Assembly: GCA_003132145.1 (NCBI GenBank)
Contig: PKWU01000033.1
Coordinates: 62,001 to 126,000, forward strand
DNA length: 64,000 nt
Reading direction: 5' to 3'
Origin: Granulicella sp.
GTDB taxonomy: Bacteria; Acidobacteriota; Terriglobia; Terriglobales; Acidobacteriaceae
The position numbers and the translations under genes are program-made. Below are positions 42,853-52,591 of this stretch, one piece after another (the stretch's first letter is position 1; every line of letters starts with the position of its first letter). Below the pieces are notes generated by a model. The model worked only from the letters and a program-made list of their open reading frames with translations. It was not told where the DNA came from and searched no databases.

Positions 42853-43286
42853 TGACGTTTCCTTCCGCTGGCCAGCGAATGCGCATCCACCGCGGCAACG
42901 ATGTTCAGCAGTCCGGCCACCACGATGAACTTCGTCCCATAGTCCGCCACGGCCACCAGCACCGGGGCCTGTCCCCAGCCCAGCAGGCGTGCCAGCCCGT
43001 ACAGCAGGCCCGCGCCCAGGTCGCCCGCAAAGCCCAGCATGTCCAGCGGCTCGCCTGTGTTCGGCGTGTAAACCTTGCCCTGCAGCGCGACGCCGATGGC
43101 GAACATGGCCACGATCGAGAGCATCAGCAGAGTTGCGCGCACCCACTTGCCCAGCAGCAGGTGTCCCGCGCCGGGAACCAGCCAGCCCGCCACCAGCGCC
43201 AGCAGAGGAGAGACGCCACTCGCGGCCGCGTCTCCGCTTCCAGTCTTGCCACCGGCCACCGCGGGCGCCTGTACCTTTGTCGTCAT
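42849..43286 (-). CDS. DUF6677-like membrane protein
   Basis: LALVAGWLVPGAGHLLLGKWVRATLLMLSI. Confidence 0.7.
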   Translation of the reverse strand: MTTKVQAPAVAGGKTGSGDAAASGVSPLLALVAGWLVPGAGHLLLGKWVRATLLMLSIVAMFAIGVALQGKVYTPNTGEPLDMLGFAGDLGAGLLYGLARLLGWGQAPVLVAVADYGTKFIVVAGLLNIVAAVDAHSLASGRKRQ

Positions 43287-43505
43287 CGAAACCCATCATA
43301 CCAGCGTACGTGCCGATTCGCTGACTTGTTGACTTGCAGCATTACAACTCCGACTTGGCATTCTCGCTACACTCGAAGAGAATCCATTAGCCGGGAAAAA
43401 TCAGCCAGGCCCGCACCGGGAGGAACGGAAGATGACCAAACCGAAGAACGCATCCGCACGAACCGCGCTCCAGCGCATCGTCGCAGCCCACTGATCACTG
43501 TCTTT

Positions 43506-44402
43506 ATGACCCTCCGCGAAGCCCTCACGCGCGCCACCCGCCAGCTCGACGCTTCACCCGGCCTGTGCGCCGATGCCGCGCGAGACGCCGCGCTTCTGCT
43601 TCGCCACGCGCTGGGAATCTCTCACGCCGCCCAGCTCGCCGACCCCAACCGCGCGCTCACGCCCGCGCAGCAGGCCGCGTATGACGCGCTGATTCAGCGC
43701 CGCCGAGCCAGCGAGCCGATCCAGTACATCACCGGCGAGCAGGAGTTCTACGGCCTTGCCCTCCGCGTCACCCCCGCCGTCCTCATCCCGCGCCCCGAGA
43801 CCGAGCAGCTCGTCGAAGCCGTCCTTGCCGAGTTGGATGGTGCAAGACCGCTGCGAATTCTCGACGTTGGCACCGGCTCGGGAGCCATCGCCATCGCGCT
43901 GGCCCACCACCTGCCCCATGCTTCCATCACCGCCGTCGATCTCTCCTCCGCGGCCCTCGAAGTTGCCGCGTCGAACGCCGCGCGCCACGCGCTCACTGAT
44001 CGCATCCGCTTCCTCGCGTCCGACCTACTCGCCGCGCTCCCACTCGACGAGTCCCTCTTCGACGCTCCGGGGTCCCCGGCGAGCGGTCTTGGCTCGCTGG
44101 GGTGGGACGCAATCGTCGCGAACCCGCCCTACGTTCCCACCGCCGACCGCGACGCCCTCCATCCCCAGGTGCGCGACCACGAGCCCACCGCCGCGCTCTT
44201 CGCCGGCCACGACGGCCTGGACATCTATCGCCGCCTCATCCCCCAGGCGCGCGCCGCGCTGCGGTCCAACGGCCTGCTCGCCCTCGAGATCGGCCACAAC
44301 CAGCGCGAAGCCATTGCATCTCTGTTATCTGACTGGGGCCAGCTCCGTTTCCTCGACGACCTGCAACAAATCCCCCGCGTAGCCCTCGCCCGCAAGCCAT
44401 GA
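43506..44402 (+). CDS. prmC: Release factor glutamine methyltransferase PrmC with a repeat-derived internal insertion
   Basis: ILDVGTGSGAIAIALA, IVANPPYVP; internal APGSPASGLGSLGWD encoded by a palindromic repeat. Confidence 0.93.
   Translation: MTLREALTRATRQLDASPGLCADAARDAALLLRHALGISHAAQLADPNRALTPAQQAAYDALIQRRRASEPIQYITGEQEFYGLALRVTPAVLIPRPETEQLVEAVLAELDGARPLRILDVGTGSGAIAIALAHHLPHASITAVDLSSAALEVAASNAARHALTDRIRFLASDLLAALPLDESLFDAPGSPASGLGSLGWDAIVANPPYVPTADRDALHPQVRDHEPTAALFAGHDGLDIYRRLIPQARAALRSNGLLALEIGHNQREAIASLLSDWGQLRFLDDLQQIPRVALARKP
44069..44103. repeat. Palindromic repeat GGGGTCCCCGGCGAGC..GCTCGCTGGGGT inside prmC
   Basis: Same 16-mer and 12-mer as the intergenic copy at 29019-29048. 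Confidence 0.85.
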
Positions 44403-44418
44403 ACTGCGGCGTATCTTC

Positions 44419-45348
44419 CTACGCGGGCCACAGCCATGCAGCTCCGCGAACCCCGCTTGCATCCCCATGCTTCGCCTTCATCACCGGAGTCGCCAGCTCC
44501 CCGCCGCCAAACAGATGCCGCGCAATCAGTGCAGGAAGATGCGCATAGAGCCGGTCCAGCTTCGATAGCCCGCCGCCGATCACGATCACATCCGGGTCCA
44601 GCAGATTCACCACCCCAGCCAGCGCGCGCCCGGCGCGGTCTTCCAGCCGCGCAAGGCTTGCCTCGGCCGCCCGGTCGCCGCTCTCCGCCGCCGCAACAAT
44701 CTCCGGCCCCGTAAGCTCCGCGCCCGTCACGCGCAGGTGGTCGCGCGCCAACCCGGTGCCGGAGATCCACGTCTCGATGCACCCGCGCTCGCCGCAGTAG
44801 CACTCAGGTCCGGGCAGTTCGTCCGGCTTAGCCCACGGCAGCGGATTATGTCCCCACTCGCCCGATACGCCATTCGGCCCCACGCGCACCTGCCCATTCA
44901 CAGCAATTCCACCGCCGCACCCCGTCCCCAGAATCACCGCGAAGACCAGCTCCGCGCCCGCCGCCGCGCCGTCGGTTGCCTCGGAGACTGCGAGGCAGTT
45001 GGCGTCGTTGGCGCAACGCACGGGCCTGCCCACCGCAGCCGCAAGGTCGCGCTGCAGCGGCTGGCCGTTCATCCATGTCGAGTTGGCGTTCTTCACCAGC
45101 CCGGTGGCATGCACAATCGTCCCCGGAATCCCCACGCCCACAGATGCCGCTCCGCGATCGTCGACGCTGCTGCCGACGCGCCGCTCCAGCTCCTGCACCA
45201 CCTCTGCAATCGCCCGCACCGTGGCCGCGTAGTCATGCTGCGGCGTCGCCACGCGCAGCCGCGCAATCTCCGCGCCCGCTTCATCCAGCGCGAGCCCCTC
45301 GATCTTGGTGCCGCCCAGATCGATCCCGATGCGAATCCATTCTTTCAT
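44419..45348 (-). CDS. ROK family sugar kinase
   Basis: [44 protein letters not shown]. Confidence 0.92.
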   Translation of the reverse strand: MKEWIRIGIDLGGTKIEGLALDEAGAEIARLRVATPQHDYAATVRAIAEVVQELERRVGSSVDDRGAASVGVGIPGTIVHATGLVKNANSTWMNGQPLQRDLAAAVGRPVRCANDANCLAVSEATDGAAAGAELVFAVILGTGCGGGIAVNGQVRVGPNGVSGEWGHNPLPWAKPDELPGPECYCGERGCIETWISGTGLARDHLRVTGAELTGPEIVAAAESGDRAAEASLARLEDRAGRALAGVVNLLDPDVIVIGGGLSKLDRLYAHLPALIARHLFGGGELATPVMKAKHGDASGVRGAAWLWPA

Positions 45349-45474
45349 GCGCCTCCCTGAAGACTGTACCGCATTCGCTATCTCGCGGGTCCCCTTCTTG
45401 CTGGGCTCGTGAAAATGCCCGGAACGGATTGGCTGGGCATAGCGGTGAAAATGTAAACCGCCGCGGCTCCCATC

Positions 45475-45735
45475 AGGCGTTGCTGATCCTCCGACTGGCA
45501 GCCGAAGACGCCATCAAGCGACAGAAACCGGACGAGGCCCTCAACGACTACGAACTCGGAATCGAGGCGGACCCGACGTGGGCGCAAGGCTGGTTCAACG
45601 CCGCGCTGCTTGCCGGAGAACTGGGGTTCTTCGCCGATGCCGCCGATCACATGCAGTCGTACCTGGAGCTTCTGCCCAACGCGCAATGGTACGGGATTGA
45701 GTGTCCTCAATTCGCGCTTCAGGTGCGAGAGGTTG
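45475..45735 (+). pseudogene. 5'-truncated tetratricopeptide-repeat protein remnant
   Basis: [66 protein letters not shown] with no credible start. Confidence 0.55.
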
Positions 45736-46897
45736 TGGCGGCAGAGTCAACAACCTCGCCCTTCTCATCGATCATGATTTGCGGGATCGGTCTGAGCGGT
45801 AGATTCAGCGCATAGCGAGCGTGCTTCCTTTCTCCTGTTCGGATGAGTGCGCCCTGTTTGACGAGGTCGGCAAGGTCGCGTGTCGTGGTCGCGGGAGATG
45901 AGTCCGCAATCTTGCTGTAATACCCTGCACTGAGCCCACCCTTAAACCCCTCTGGGCCTTCCTCCAGCATCCGAAGGATGACCTTCTTTTGCCGGGCATT
46001 GAGCGTGCCGCTGAGACGGTCGAACAGTTTGGTCTTGTCGATCAGGAACTCGACTTGGGCGGTCGTCCGAAGCTGTGCCTCGATGGCAATTCCAGCGAAC
46101 CAGGCCAGCCATTCCGTGACCTCGTTGCGTTTATTGGCAGCCTCAAGTGCGTCGTAGTAGCTACGGTGGTGAGCAAGGATGGCTGTCCCCAACGCGATAA
46201 GGATCGTCTGGCCAAAGCTCTGGACTAGGGCCTTTTCGGCGATAGCTCGACCGATGCGGCCATTGCCGTCTTCAAACGGATGGATCGACTCGAAATAGAC
46301 GTGGGCAAGGCCAGCTCGCGTCAGTGCCGGAAGGGGTTCCGAGCCGTCCGGTGTTGTACGGTTGAACCACGCGATGAGACGCACCATCTCGTCCGGGACT
46401 CGATCGGACGGCGGCGCCTCAAAGTGGATTTTGGGCGCATATGTTGCCCCCGAGATCACCTGCATGGGTTCGCTGCTGGTTCGATAGCAGCCAACGTCGC
46501 GCAGATCCTTACGGCCAGACATTACCATCCGGTGCCATCCGAAGAGCATTTCAGTAGAGAGCGGAACCGGAACACTGCGGTACAGGCTGACCATCAGCTC
46601 CGAAATGCCCTGTTCTGCTGGCGCGACGCGACGGTCTTCCGTAGTCAATCCAAGTTGCCGTTGAATCGAAGATTGGACACTGGCCCGGTTCAGGTACTCC
46701 CCTTCGATCTCCGAGGTGGTGAGGGCCTCAACGCTCATCTCGTCGACCGAGAGTTGCGCCAGCTCCGTATCTCCAAGATGCTTCGCGGTACCGATTAGAA
46801 CTCCGGCGCCAAGGAGAAATCGCTCCTCTGCCCTCGCTAAGCGGGTGGGATTCCAAGTGAAGTCCGGCCAATCCGGCTGCTGCCAGTTCCAACGCAT
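45719..46897 (-). CDS. Fic family protein
   Basis: HPFEDGNGRIGR catalytic motif; N-terminal TSEIEG fits the (S/T)xxxE(G/N) inhibitory motif; C-terminal winged-helix-like region. Confidence 0.92.
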   Translation of the reverse strand: MRWNWQQPDWPDFTWNPTRLARAEERFLLGAGVLIGTAKHLGDTELAQLSVDEMSVEALTTSEIEGEYLNRASVQSSIQRQLGLTTEDRRVAPAEQGISELMVSLYRSVPVPLSTEMLFGWHRMVMSGRKDLRDVGCYRTSSEPMQVISGATYAPKIHFEAPPSDRVPDEMVRLIAWFNRTTPDGSEPLPALTRAGLAHVYFESIHPFEDGNGRIGRAIAEKALVQSFGQTILIALGTAILAHHRSYYDALEAANKRNEVTEWLAWFAGIAIEAQLRTTAQVEFLIDKTKLFDRLSGTLNARQKKVILRMLEEGPEGFKGGLSAGYYSKIADSSPATTTRDLADLVKQGALIRTGERKHARYALNLPLRPIPQIMIDEKGEVVDSAATTSRT

Positions 46898-47389
46898 GAT
46901 GGATACAGCATATGCCTATCGCTCATTTATGTCTATTTTATGATTGATACAAATTACCGGAAGTGGCATTTATCTACGATGGCATATACGACATGCAACG
47001 CCGCCGCACGGTCGCGGGTTATCTCATTGTGACGCCTAGAAGGGTCTACCTTCCACTCGATCTATCTGTTTGAATTACAATTACTTTCGGATTTTTCTGT
47101 AACCGAGAACTCTCCATCACTAAAGGCAGAACCCTTGAGTGACTCAGTTTGCGCAATGCCTGCTGCGTCAACTGAGATCCGGCTCTGATCCGGAGGGGAC
47201 GCATCGCTAGACACTGGCCGACTTTCCGTTACAAATCTGCCCCTCGCTGAGCGCATTGAAGCAGGTTGTCGATTGCAGGTTGTTGATTGCTGGCTTATGG
47301 CGTGCGCTCCTGCTGCCTGCAGCGCACTGACCTTGCCCCTGCGAAACGTCGCTCTTAGCGAGATGTTCTAATGCGAAGGGGTAGCGAAT

Positions 47390-47686
47390 ATGACGAAGGC
47401 GACGCGGAAGCAGTACACACTGGAGTTCAAGCAGGAGGCGGTTCGGTTGGTTGAGTCGGGTCAGAGTCTGGCCTCGGCGGCACGCACGTTGGGCATCATC
47501 GAACAGACGCTGGGCAACTGGGTCAAGGCGCAGTGCACGGGATCGTTGCAGGCAGTCAGTGGCAAGGCTGCTGTCACAGCCGAGCAGATGGAGAACCGTC
47601 GTCTGCGAGCCGAGCTGGCGCGGGTCACCATGGAGCGCGACATCTTGGGAAAAGCGACGGCGTTTTTCGCGAAGGGCCAGCGATGA
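47390..47686 (+). mobile_element. IS3-family transposase OrfA
   Basis: MTKATRKQYTLEFKQEAVRLVESGQSLASAARTLGI...ERDILGKATAFFAK. Confidence 0.9.
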
Positions 47687-47976
47687 AGTACGCCCTTATT
47701 CTGCGCAACAAATTGGTCTGGCCCATCTGCGTGCAGTGCCGAGTACTCGAAGTCAGCGTCTCCGGCTACCACCAACATCAGGCGCGGCGGCGCAAGATCG
47801 CCACGCGTCGCCATCTCAGCGACGAGGCTTTGCTGGTTCACATCCGCGCTGTTTATGCGGCCAATCGCGGTGCGTATGGATGGCCGCGCATCTGGCGGCA
47901 ACTGCGGGCAGATGGCGTTCGCGTGGGTACGCGCAAGCCGTCACCTCAGACAAGCGTGAAGCACAGACCAATGTAG
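47683..47976 (+). pseudogene. Truncated IS3-family OrfB (N-terminal HTH_21 region only)
   Basis: MKYALILRNKLVWPICVQCRVLEVSVSGYHQHQ...AYGWPRIWRQLRADGVRVGTRK; integrase (DDE) domain absent. Confidence 0.85.
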
Positions 47977-48101
47977 CGGCACTTTTTGTTGTGAAGTCTG
48001 CGGGAAAGAAGAAAGCGAAGGCCGCATAAAGGTGATTGGACCTTTATGGACCCACGCTTTTCTTATTGGACCCAGATTTGGCCTGCAAGTTATTGAAAAT
48101 A

Positions 48102-48178
48102 TGGTAGGCACGAGGAGACTCGAACTCCTGACCTCTACCGTGTCAAGGTAGCGCTCTAACCAACTGAGCTACGCGCCT
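48102..48178 (-). tRNA. tRNA-Val(GAC), CCA encoded
   Basis: Acceptor AGGCGCG/CGTGCCT, anticodon arm CTACC-TTGACAC-GGTAG, T arm AGGAG-TTCGAGT-CTCCT, 3' ACCA. Confidence 0.93.
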
Positions 48179-48345
48179 CTGGTGCGTCTTTGTAGTGTAA
48201 CTGGAACCCTCCGCGCAGGGCAAACGCCGTGGGCATCCGCGCCAAAGAGACTGCGTTATCTTCCGCCAAAGAGAACCACCTCGCACAATCATTCCTTCAC
48301 CGCAGCAGCGATGAAAATGCACTACGATGGATGTGTCCCCAAACG

Positions 48346-48921
48346 ATGAATTTTCTGCGCCAGTTCCGCGCCGCTCCCAACCTGCTCACGCTGCTGCGTC
48401 TGTTCATCATCCCGTTTCTGGTGCTTGCCATCCTGGATGGGCGGCACGGCTTGGCCTTCGCGCTCTTCGTTCTAGCCGGCTTCAGCGACGGCCTCGACGG
48501 GCTGGCGGCGCGCTTGACCAAGCAGTACACGCGGCTGGGTCTCTATCTTGACCCCATCGCCGACAAGCTGCTGCTGAGCACGCTGTTCGTCGTGCTCACC
48601 CACATGAACCTGGTGCCGCGCTACGTCACCGTGCTGGTCTTCAGCCGCGACCTGGGAATCCTGCTGATCGCGACCCTGCTGTTCGCCACCGGCACGCTGC
48701 GCGACTTCCGCCCCAGCCTGCTGGGCAAGTTCAACACGCTGGTGCAGATCCTGGGGCTGACCGTGGTGCTGGTGGAGCAGGTGTGGCCCTCGGTGGACGC
48801 GGTGCTGCTGCGCGTCGTGCTGCTGAAGTCGATTGCCTGGCTTGCGCCCATCTCCGCAGCGCAGTATGCGTGGATCGTTATGCAAAGAGTGAACGCAGCT
48901 GAGCCGCAAGCCGCGCAGTAA
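48346..48921 (+). CDS. pgsA: CDP-diacylglycerol--glycerol-3-phosphate 3-phosphatidyltransferase
   Basis: DGLDGLAARLTKQYTRLGLYLDPIADK CDP-alcohol phosphotransferase motif. Confidence 0.92.
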   Translation: MNFLRQFRAAPNLLTLLRLFIIPFLVLAILDGRHGLAFALFVLAGFSDGLDGLAARLTKQYTRLGLYLDPIADKLLLSTLFVVLTHMNLVPRYVTVLVFSRDLGILLIATLLFATGTLRDFRPSLLGKFNTLVQILGLTVVLVEQVWPSVDAVLLRVVLLKSIAWLAPISAAQYAWIVMQRVNAAEPQAAQ

Positions 48922-48962
48922 GCCGCTGGCCGCTGCCCTGAACGAAAATTCTTTATCCTGAA

Positions 48963-49142
48963 TCAGGCTTTGTCGCCGGGTGCTTCCTGGTTGTCGGTAG
49001 GCGTGATCTCTTCGTCTTCGTTGAGGATGTCGGCGAACTCAGCCGAATCGAAGACCTCGCCGCACACCTGGCACACAACAAACTCGGCGTCCTCCTCGCG
49101 GGCGACGACGCGGACCTTGGGATGTTTGCACGATGCAGGCAT
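48963..49142 (-). CDS. Small zinc-ribbon-like protein (59 aa), absent from the supplied ORF track
   Basis: MPASCKHPKVRVVAREEDAEFVVCQVCGEVFDSAEFADILNEDEEITPTDNQEAPGDKA; C-H...CxxC pattern. Confidence 0.65.
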   Translation of the reverse strand: MPASCKHPKVRVVAREEDAEFVVCQVCGEVFDSAEFADILNEDEEITPTDNQEAPGDKA

Positions 49143-49328
49143 AAGGGAAAGAATCTACGGGTTGCTAAAAAGTTTGCCTTTGCACAAACCGCTTGTCAAT
49201 CCTAAATTCTAACCTCTGTCCTCTCACATTGGGTAGAAGTGTCTCCTTTTTCCCGGCCGTGGGCCCCTGCGCGCACAGGTTTGCGAAGGGGACTTGCAAC
49301 CCACCCCCCTTCCGCCGTACACTAAATA

Positions 49329-49343
49329 CGACCAATACGGTCG
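49329..49343 (+). promoter_or_regulatory. Inverted repeat CGACC-AATAC-GGTCG upstream of the Rrf2 gene
   Basis: Perfect 5-bp arms, embedded in AATACGACCAATACGGTCGGATTAG. Confidence 0.5.
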
Positions 49344-49413
49344 GATTAGTTATCGAGCACAAAATCCCTCCGTTTTGGCCTGAATCGCGGAATCTGGCGA
49401 GAGAGGGGCCCAA

Positions 49414-49896
49414 ATGCTTCGTCTGACCAAAAAAGCGGATTACGGCCTGATGGCGCTCAAGTATCTGGCCGAGCAGCCGGGCGCGGGCGCGCAGAGCCCC
49501 GCCGCGCAGAGCGCCAAGGACATTGCGCAGGCCTACCACATTCCTCCGCCGCTGCTGGCCAAGATCCTGCAGACGCTGGCGCGCACCGGGCTGCTGGTGT
49601 CGCACGCGGGGACCAATGGAGGGTACGCGCTGGCGCGGCCCGCCGCGACGATCTCGGCCTTCGAGGTGATCCGGGCCATCGACGGGCCGCTGTTCATCAC
49701 CAGCTGCATCACCATCCACGGATCGTGCGACCTGGCCGGGCATTGCACCATCAAGGAGCCGCTGCGCAAGGTGAACGACAGCATCAAGGAGCTGCTCAAC
49801 AACATCCACATCAGCGACCTCATCGAGACGCCGGAGGCTGCACTGGGCGACGAAGGCGTCGCAGTGGCCAGAGGACCGATGAGCATTTTGAAGTAG
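49414..49896 (+). CDS. Rrf2 family transcriptional regulator (IscR-like)
   Basis: [21 protein letters not shown]; Cys cluster [15 protein letters not shown]; heads an isc operon. Confidence 0.92.
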   Translation: MLRLTKKADYGLMALKYLAEQPGAGAQSPAAQSAKDIAQAYHIPPPLLAKILQTLARTGLLVSHAGTNGGYALARPAATISAFEVIRAIDGPLFITSCITIHGSCDLAGHCTIKEPLRKVNDSIKELLNNIHISDLIETPEAALGDEGVAVARGPMSILK

Positions 49897-49933
49897 GTTC
49901 AAGGTTCGAGGTTCGAGGTTCGAGGTTCGAGGG
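49895..49933 (+). repeat. Heptamer repeat (GGTTCGA)n
   Basis: ggttcaaggttcgaggttcgaggttcgaggttcgaggg; same unit at 5107-5132 and 26363-26386. Confidence 0.9.
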
Positions 49934-49958
49934 ATTGGAAGTACGGAGGAGTGACGGA

Positions 49959-51311
49959 ATGAGTCTTCAGAATCAGAATGCGATTGGCCACAACGGCAAT
50001 GGGAACGGTTCAAACGGCGCGGTTGCTGGAACCAACAGCACCGGCGTCGTCATCACCCATTCGACGACCCCGCTGCCAGCGGGCGTGCATCTTCCGCTCT
50101 ACATGGACAACCACGCCACCACGCCGCTGGACCCGCGCGTGCTGGAGGCCATGATGCCGTACTTCACCGGCAAGTTCGGCAACGCGGCCAGCCGCAACCA
50201 CCAGTTCGGCTGGGAGGCCGAAAAAGCGGTCGAGATCGCGCGCGAGCAGATCGCCAAACTGATCGGCGCGAGCGCGAAGGAGATCATCTTCACCTCCGGC
50301 GCCACCGAGAGCGACAACCTCGCCCTCAAGGGCATCGCCGAGATGTACCGCGAGCGCGGCAACCACATCATCACCCAGGTGACCGAGCACAAGGCCATTC
50401 TGGACACATGCAAGAAGCTGGAGAAGCAGGGCTTCCGCGTGACGTATCTTCCGGTGATGGCCGACGGGCTGATCGACCTCGACGACCTCCGCCGCGCCAT
50501 CGTCACCGAAGGCCCCGAGAAGACCATTCTGGTTTCGATCATGTTCGCCAACAACGAGATTGGCGTCATCCAGCCGATCGCGGAGATCGGCAAAATCTGT
50601 CACGAGAAGGGCGTTCTCTTCCACACCGATGCGGTGCAGGCCGTGGGCAAGGTCCCGGTCGACGTGCAGTCGATGAACATTGACGTTCTCTCCATCTCCG
50701 CGCACAAGCTTTACGGGCCGAAGGGCGTGGGCGCGCTGTACGTTCGCCGTCGCAACCCGAGGGTGCAGATCACCGAGCAGATCAACGGCGGTGGGCACGA
50801 GCGCGGAATGCGCTCCGGCACGCTGAACGTCCCCGGAATCGTTGGGCTGGGCGCGGCCTGCGAGATCTGCATGAACGAGATGGCCGGCGAAGCCGTCCGC
50901 GAAACCGAGCTGCGCGACTACCTGCGCGCAAAGTTCGAGGGTGCGCTCGACTACGTCCACGTGAACGGCAACATGGAGTACCACCTGCCGGGCAACCTCA
51001 ACATGAGCTTCGTGTATGTCGAGGGCGAGAGCCTGCTGATGGGCATCAACGACATCGCCGTCTCCTCCGGCTCGGCCTGTACCTCGGCCACGCTCGAACC
51101 CAGCTACGTGCTGAAGGCGCTGGGCCTGGGCGACGATGTGGCCCACAGCTCCATCCGCTTCGGCCTCGGCCGCTTCAACACCCGCGCCGAAGTCGACTAC
51201 GTAGCCGACAAGATCATCGATGTGGTGCGCAAGCTGCGCGAGCTCAGCCCGCTCTACGAGATGGTGCAGGAAGGCATCGACCTCACCAAGATTGAATGGG
51301 CCGCGCACTAG
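49959..51311 (+). CDS. iscS: Cysteine desulfurase (IscS/NifS)
   Basis: [45 protein letters not shown]. Confidence 0.96.
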   Translation: MSLQNQNAIGHNGNGNGSNGAVAGTNSTGVVITHSTTPLPAGVHLPLYMDNHATTPLDPRVLEAMMPYFTGKFGNAASRNHQFGWEAEKAVEIAREQIAKLIGASAKEIIFTSGATESDNLALKGIAEMYRERGNHIITQVTEHKAILDTCKKLEKQGFRVTYLPVMADGLIDLDDLRRAIVTEGPEKTILVSIMFANNEIGVIQPIAEIGKICHEKGVLFHTDAVQAVGKVPVDVQSMNIDVLSISAHKLYGPKGVGALYVRRRNPRVQITEQINGGGHERGMRSGTLNVPGIVGLGAACEICMNEMAGEAVRETELRDYLRAKFEGALDYVHVNGNMEYHLPGNLNMSFVYVEGESLLMGINDIAVSSGSACTSATLEPSYVLKALGLGDDVAHSSIRFGLGRFNTRAEVDYVADKIIDVVRKLRELSPLYEMVQEGIDLTKIEWAAH

Positions 51312-51331
51312 AGATTAATCTTCGCGTCGTC

Positions 51332-51364
51332 ATTCTGGCCTGAGCGAAGTCGAATGGCCAGAAT
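51332..51364. repeat. Palindromic repeat ATTCTGGCC-TGAGCGAAGTCGAAT-GGCCAGAAT
   Basis: Same family as 42590-42621, perfect 9-bp stem; between iscS and iscU. Confidence 0.9.
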
Positions 51365-51433
51365 CTCAGTATTTCGGCGACGCACCACATTCAGCGGGCC
51401 CTCATCCAATAGGAAGCAACAAGGAGAATCGAC

Positions 51434-51856
51434 ATGGCATACAGCGACAAGGTAGTAGACCACTACGAGAATCCACGCAACGTAGGCACGCTGGACAAGT
51501 CGTCCGGAGCGGTCGGCACCGGGCTGGTCGGAGCGCCGGAGTGCGGCGACGTGATGCGCCTGCAGATCCGCGTCAACCCCCAGACGCAGGTCATCGAAGA
51601 CGCCAAGTTCAAGACCTTCGGCTGCGGCTCTGCCATCGCCAGCTCGTCGCTGGCCACCGAGTGGGTCAAGGGACGGACGATCAACCAGGCGCTGACCATC
51701 TCCAACACCGACATTGTGAAGGAGCTGGCGCTGCCGCCGGTCAAGATCCACTGCTCGGTGCTGGCCGAAGACGCCATCCGCGCGGCGATTGGTGATTGGA
51801 AGAAGAAGAACGGCGTGGCCGATGAGTCTCCCGCCGAAGTAGCAGTGGCCAGCTAA
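51434..51856 (+). CDS. iscU: Fe-S cluster scaffold IscU
   Basis: MAYSDKVVDHYENPRNVGTLD...GAPECGDVMRL...FGCGSAIASSS...VKIHCSVLAEDAI. Confidence 0.97.
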   Translation: MAYSDKVVDHYENPRNVGTLDKSSGAVGTGLVGAPECGDVMRLQIRVNPQTQVIEDAKFKTFGCGSAIASSSLATEWVKGRTINQALTISNTDIVKELALPPVKIHCSVLAEDAIRAAIGDWKKKNGVADESPAEVAVAS

Positions 51857-51874
51857 GGATTGGAGGGTGGAAAG

Positions 51875-52357
51875 ATGGCAATGGTAGGGCTGCAAACCAC
51901 GACACCTACGGGCGCGATGGCGCCACCACCCACTGCGCCCGCGCCAACTCCGCCCGCGATTGCAGCAGACGGCGAGCCAGCCGGAGCCAAGGGCATTCAG
52001 GTCACGGCGCGCGCACTGAAGCGCATCCGCGTGGCCATGGCGAAGGAACATATCTCACCCGCCGCGGGCGGCCTGCGCGTGGGCATCACCGGCGGCGGCT
52101 GCTCGGGGCTGAGCTACAGCATCCGCTTCGACTCGCAGCCGCGCGACCGCGACCGCATATACTCGTTCAGCCAGACGCACCTCGACCCGGCAGCCACCGG
52201 CGAGCCGCCGCTGCGCATCTTCGTCGACCCCAAGAGCTTCATCTACCTCAGCGGCATGATCCTCGACTACGAGGAGACGCTGATGCGCCAGGCCTTCAAC
52301 TTCATCAACCCCCACTCCACCAAGAGCTGCGGCTGCGGATCGAGCTTCTCCACGTAG
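51875..52357 (+). CDS. iscA: IscA/ErpA-like A-type Fe-S carrier
   Basis: GLRVGITGGGCSGLSYSIRFD; C-terminal SCGCGSSFST. Confidence 0.92.
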   Translation: MAMVGLQTTTPTGAMAPPPTAPAPTPPAIAADGEPAGAKGIQVTARALKRIRVAMAKEHISPAAGGLRVGITGGGCSGLSYSIRFDSQPRDRDRIYSFSQTHLDPAATGEPPLRIFVDPKSFIYLSGMILDYEETLMRQAFNFINPHSTKSCGCGSSFST

Positions 52358-52387
52358 TTTTTCGTATACTCCATAGCGAGGGCAACG

Positions 52388-52591
52388 ATGACTTCAAAGT
52401 CGAAGTTCAATCTCATTTACGGTCTGTTGTGGGGTGTCTTTACCGCGCTTGGTGTTACTGGCTGGGAAACTTGGATCGATCACTGGCAGTTCTCGCTGAC
52501 CCATTTGATTGTCCGTCTAACGGTCTTTTCCCTCGTAGGCATCGGGTGGTCCAGCGCCATGTGGAGATTTCGTCGCATGGGCGAAAGGTAG
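52388..52591 (+). CDS. Small hypothetical membrane protein (67 aa)
   Basis: MTSKSKFNLIYGLLWGVFTALGVTGWETWIDHWQ...; two TM-like stretches. Confidence 0.55.
   Translation: MTSKSKFNLIYGLLWGVFTALGVTGWETWIDHWQFSLTHLIVRLTVFSLVGIGWSSAMWRFRRMGER

Noticed and set aside
47062-47256. 64-aa minus-strand ORF upstream of the IS3 remnant
   Set aside because: No domain, no RBS, lies in an intergenic accessory region; insufficient support
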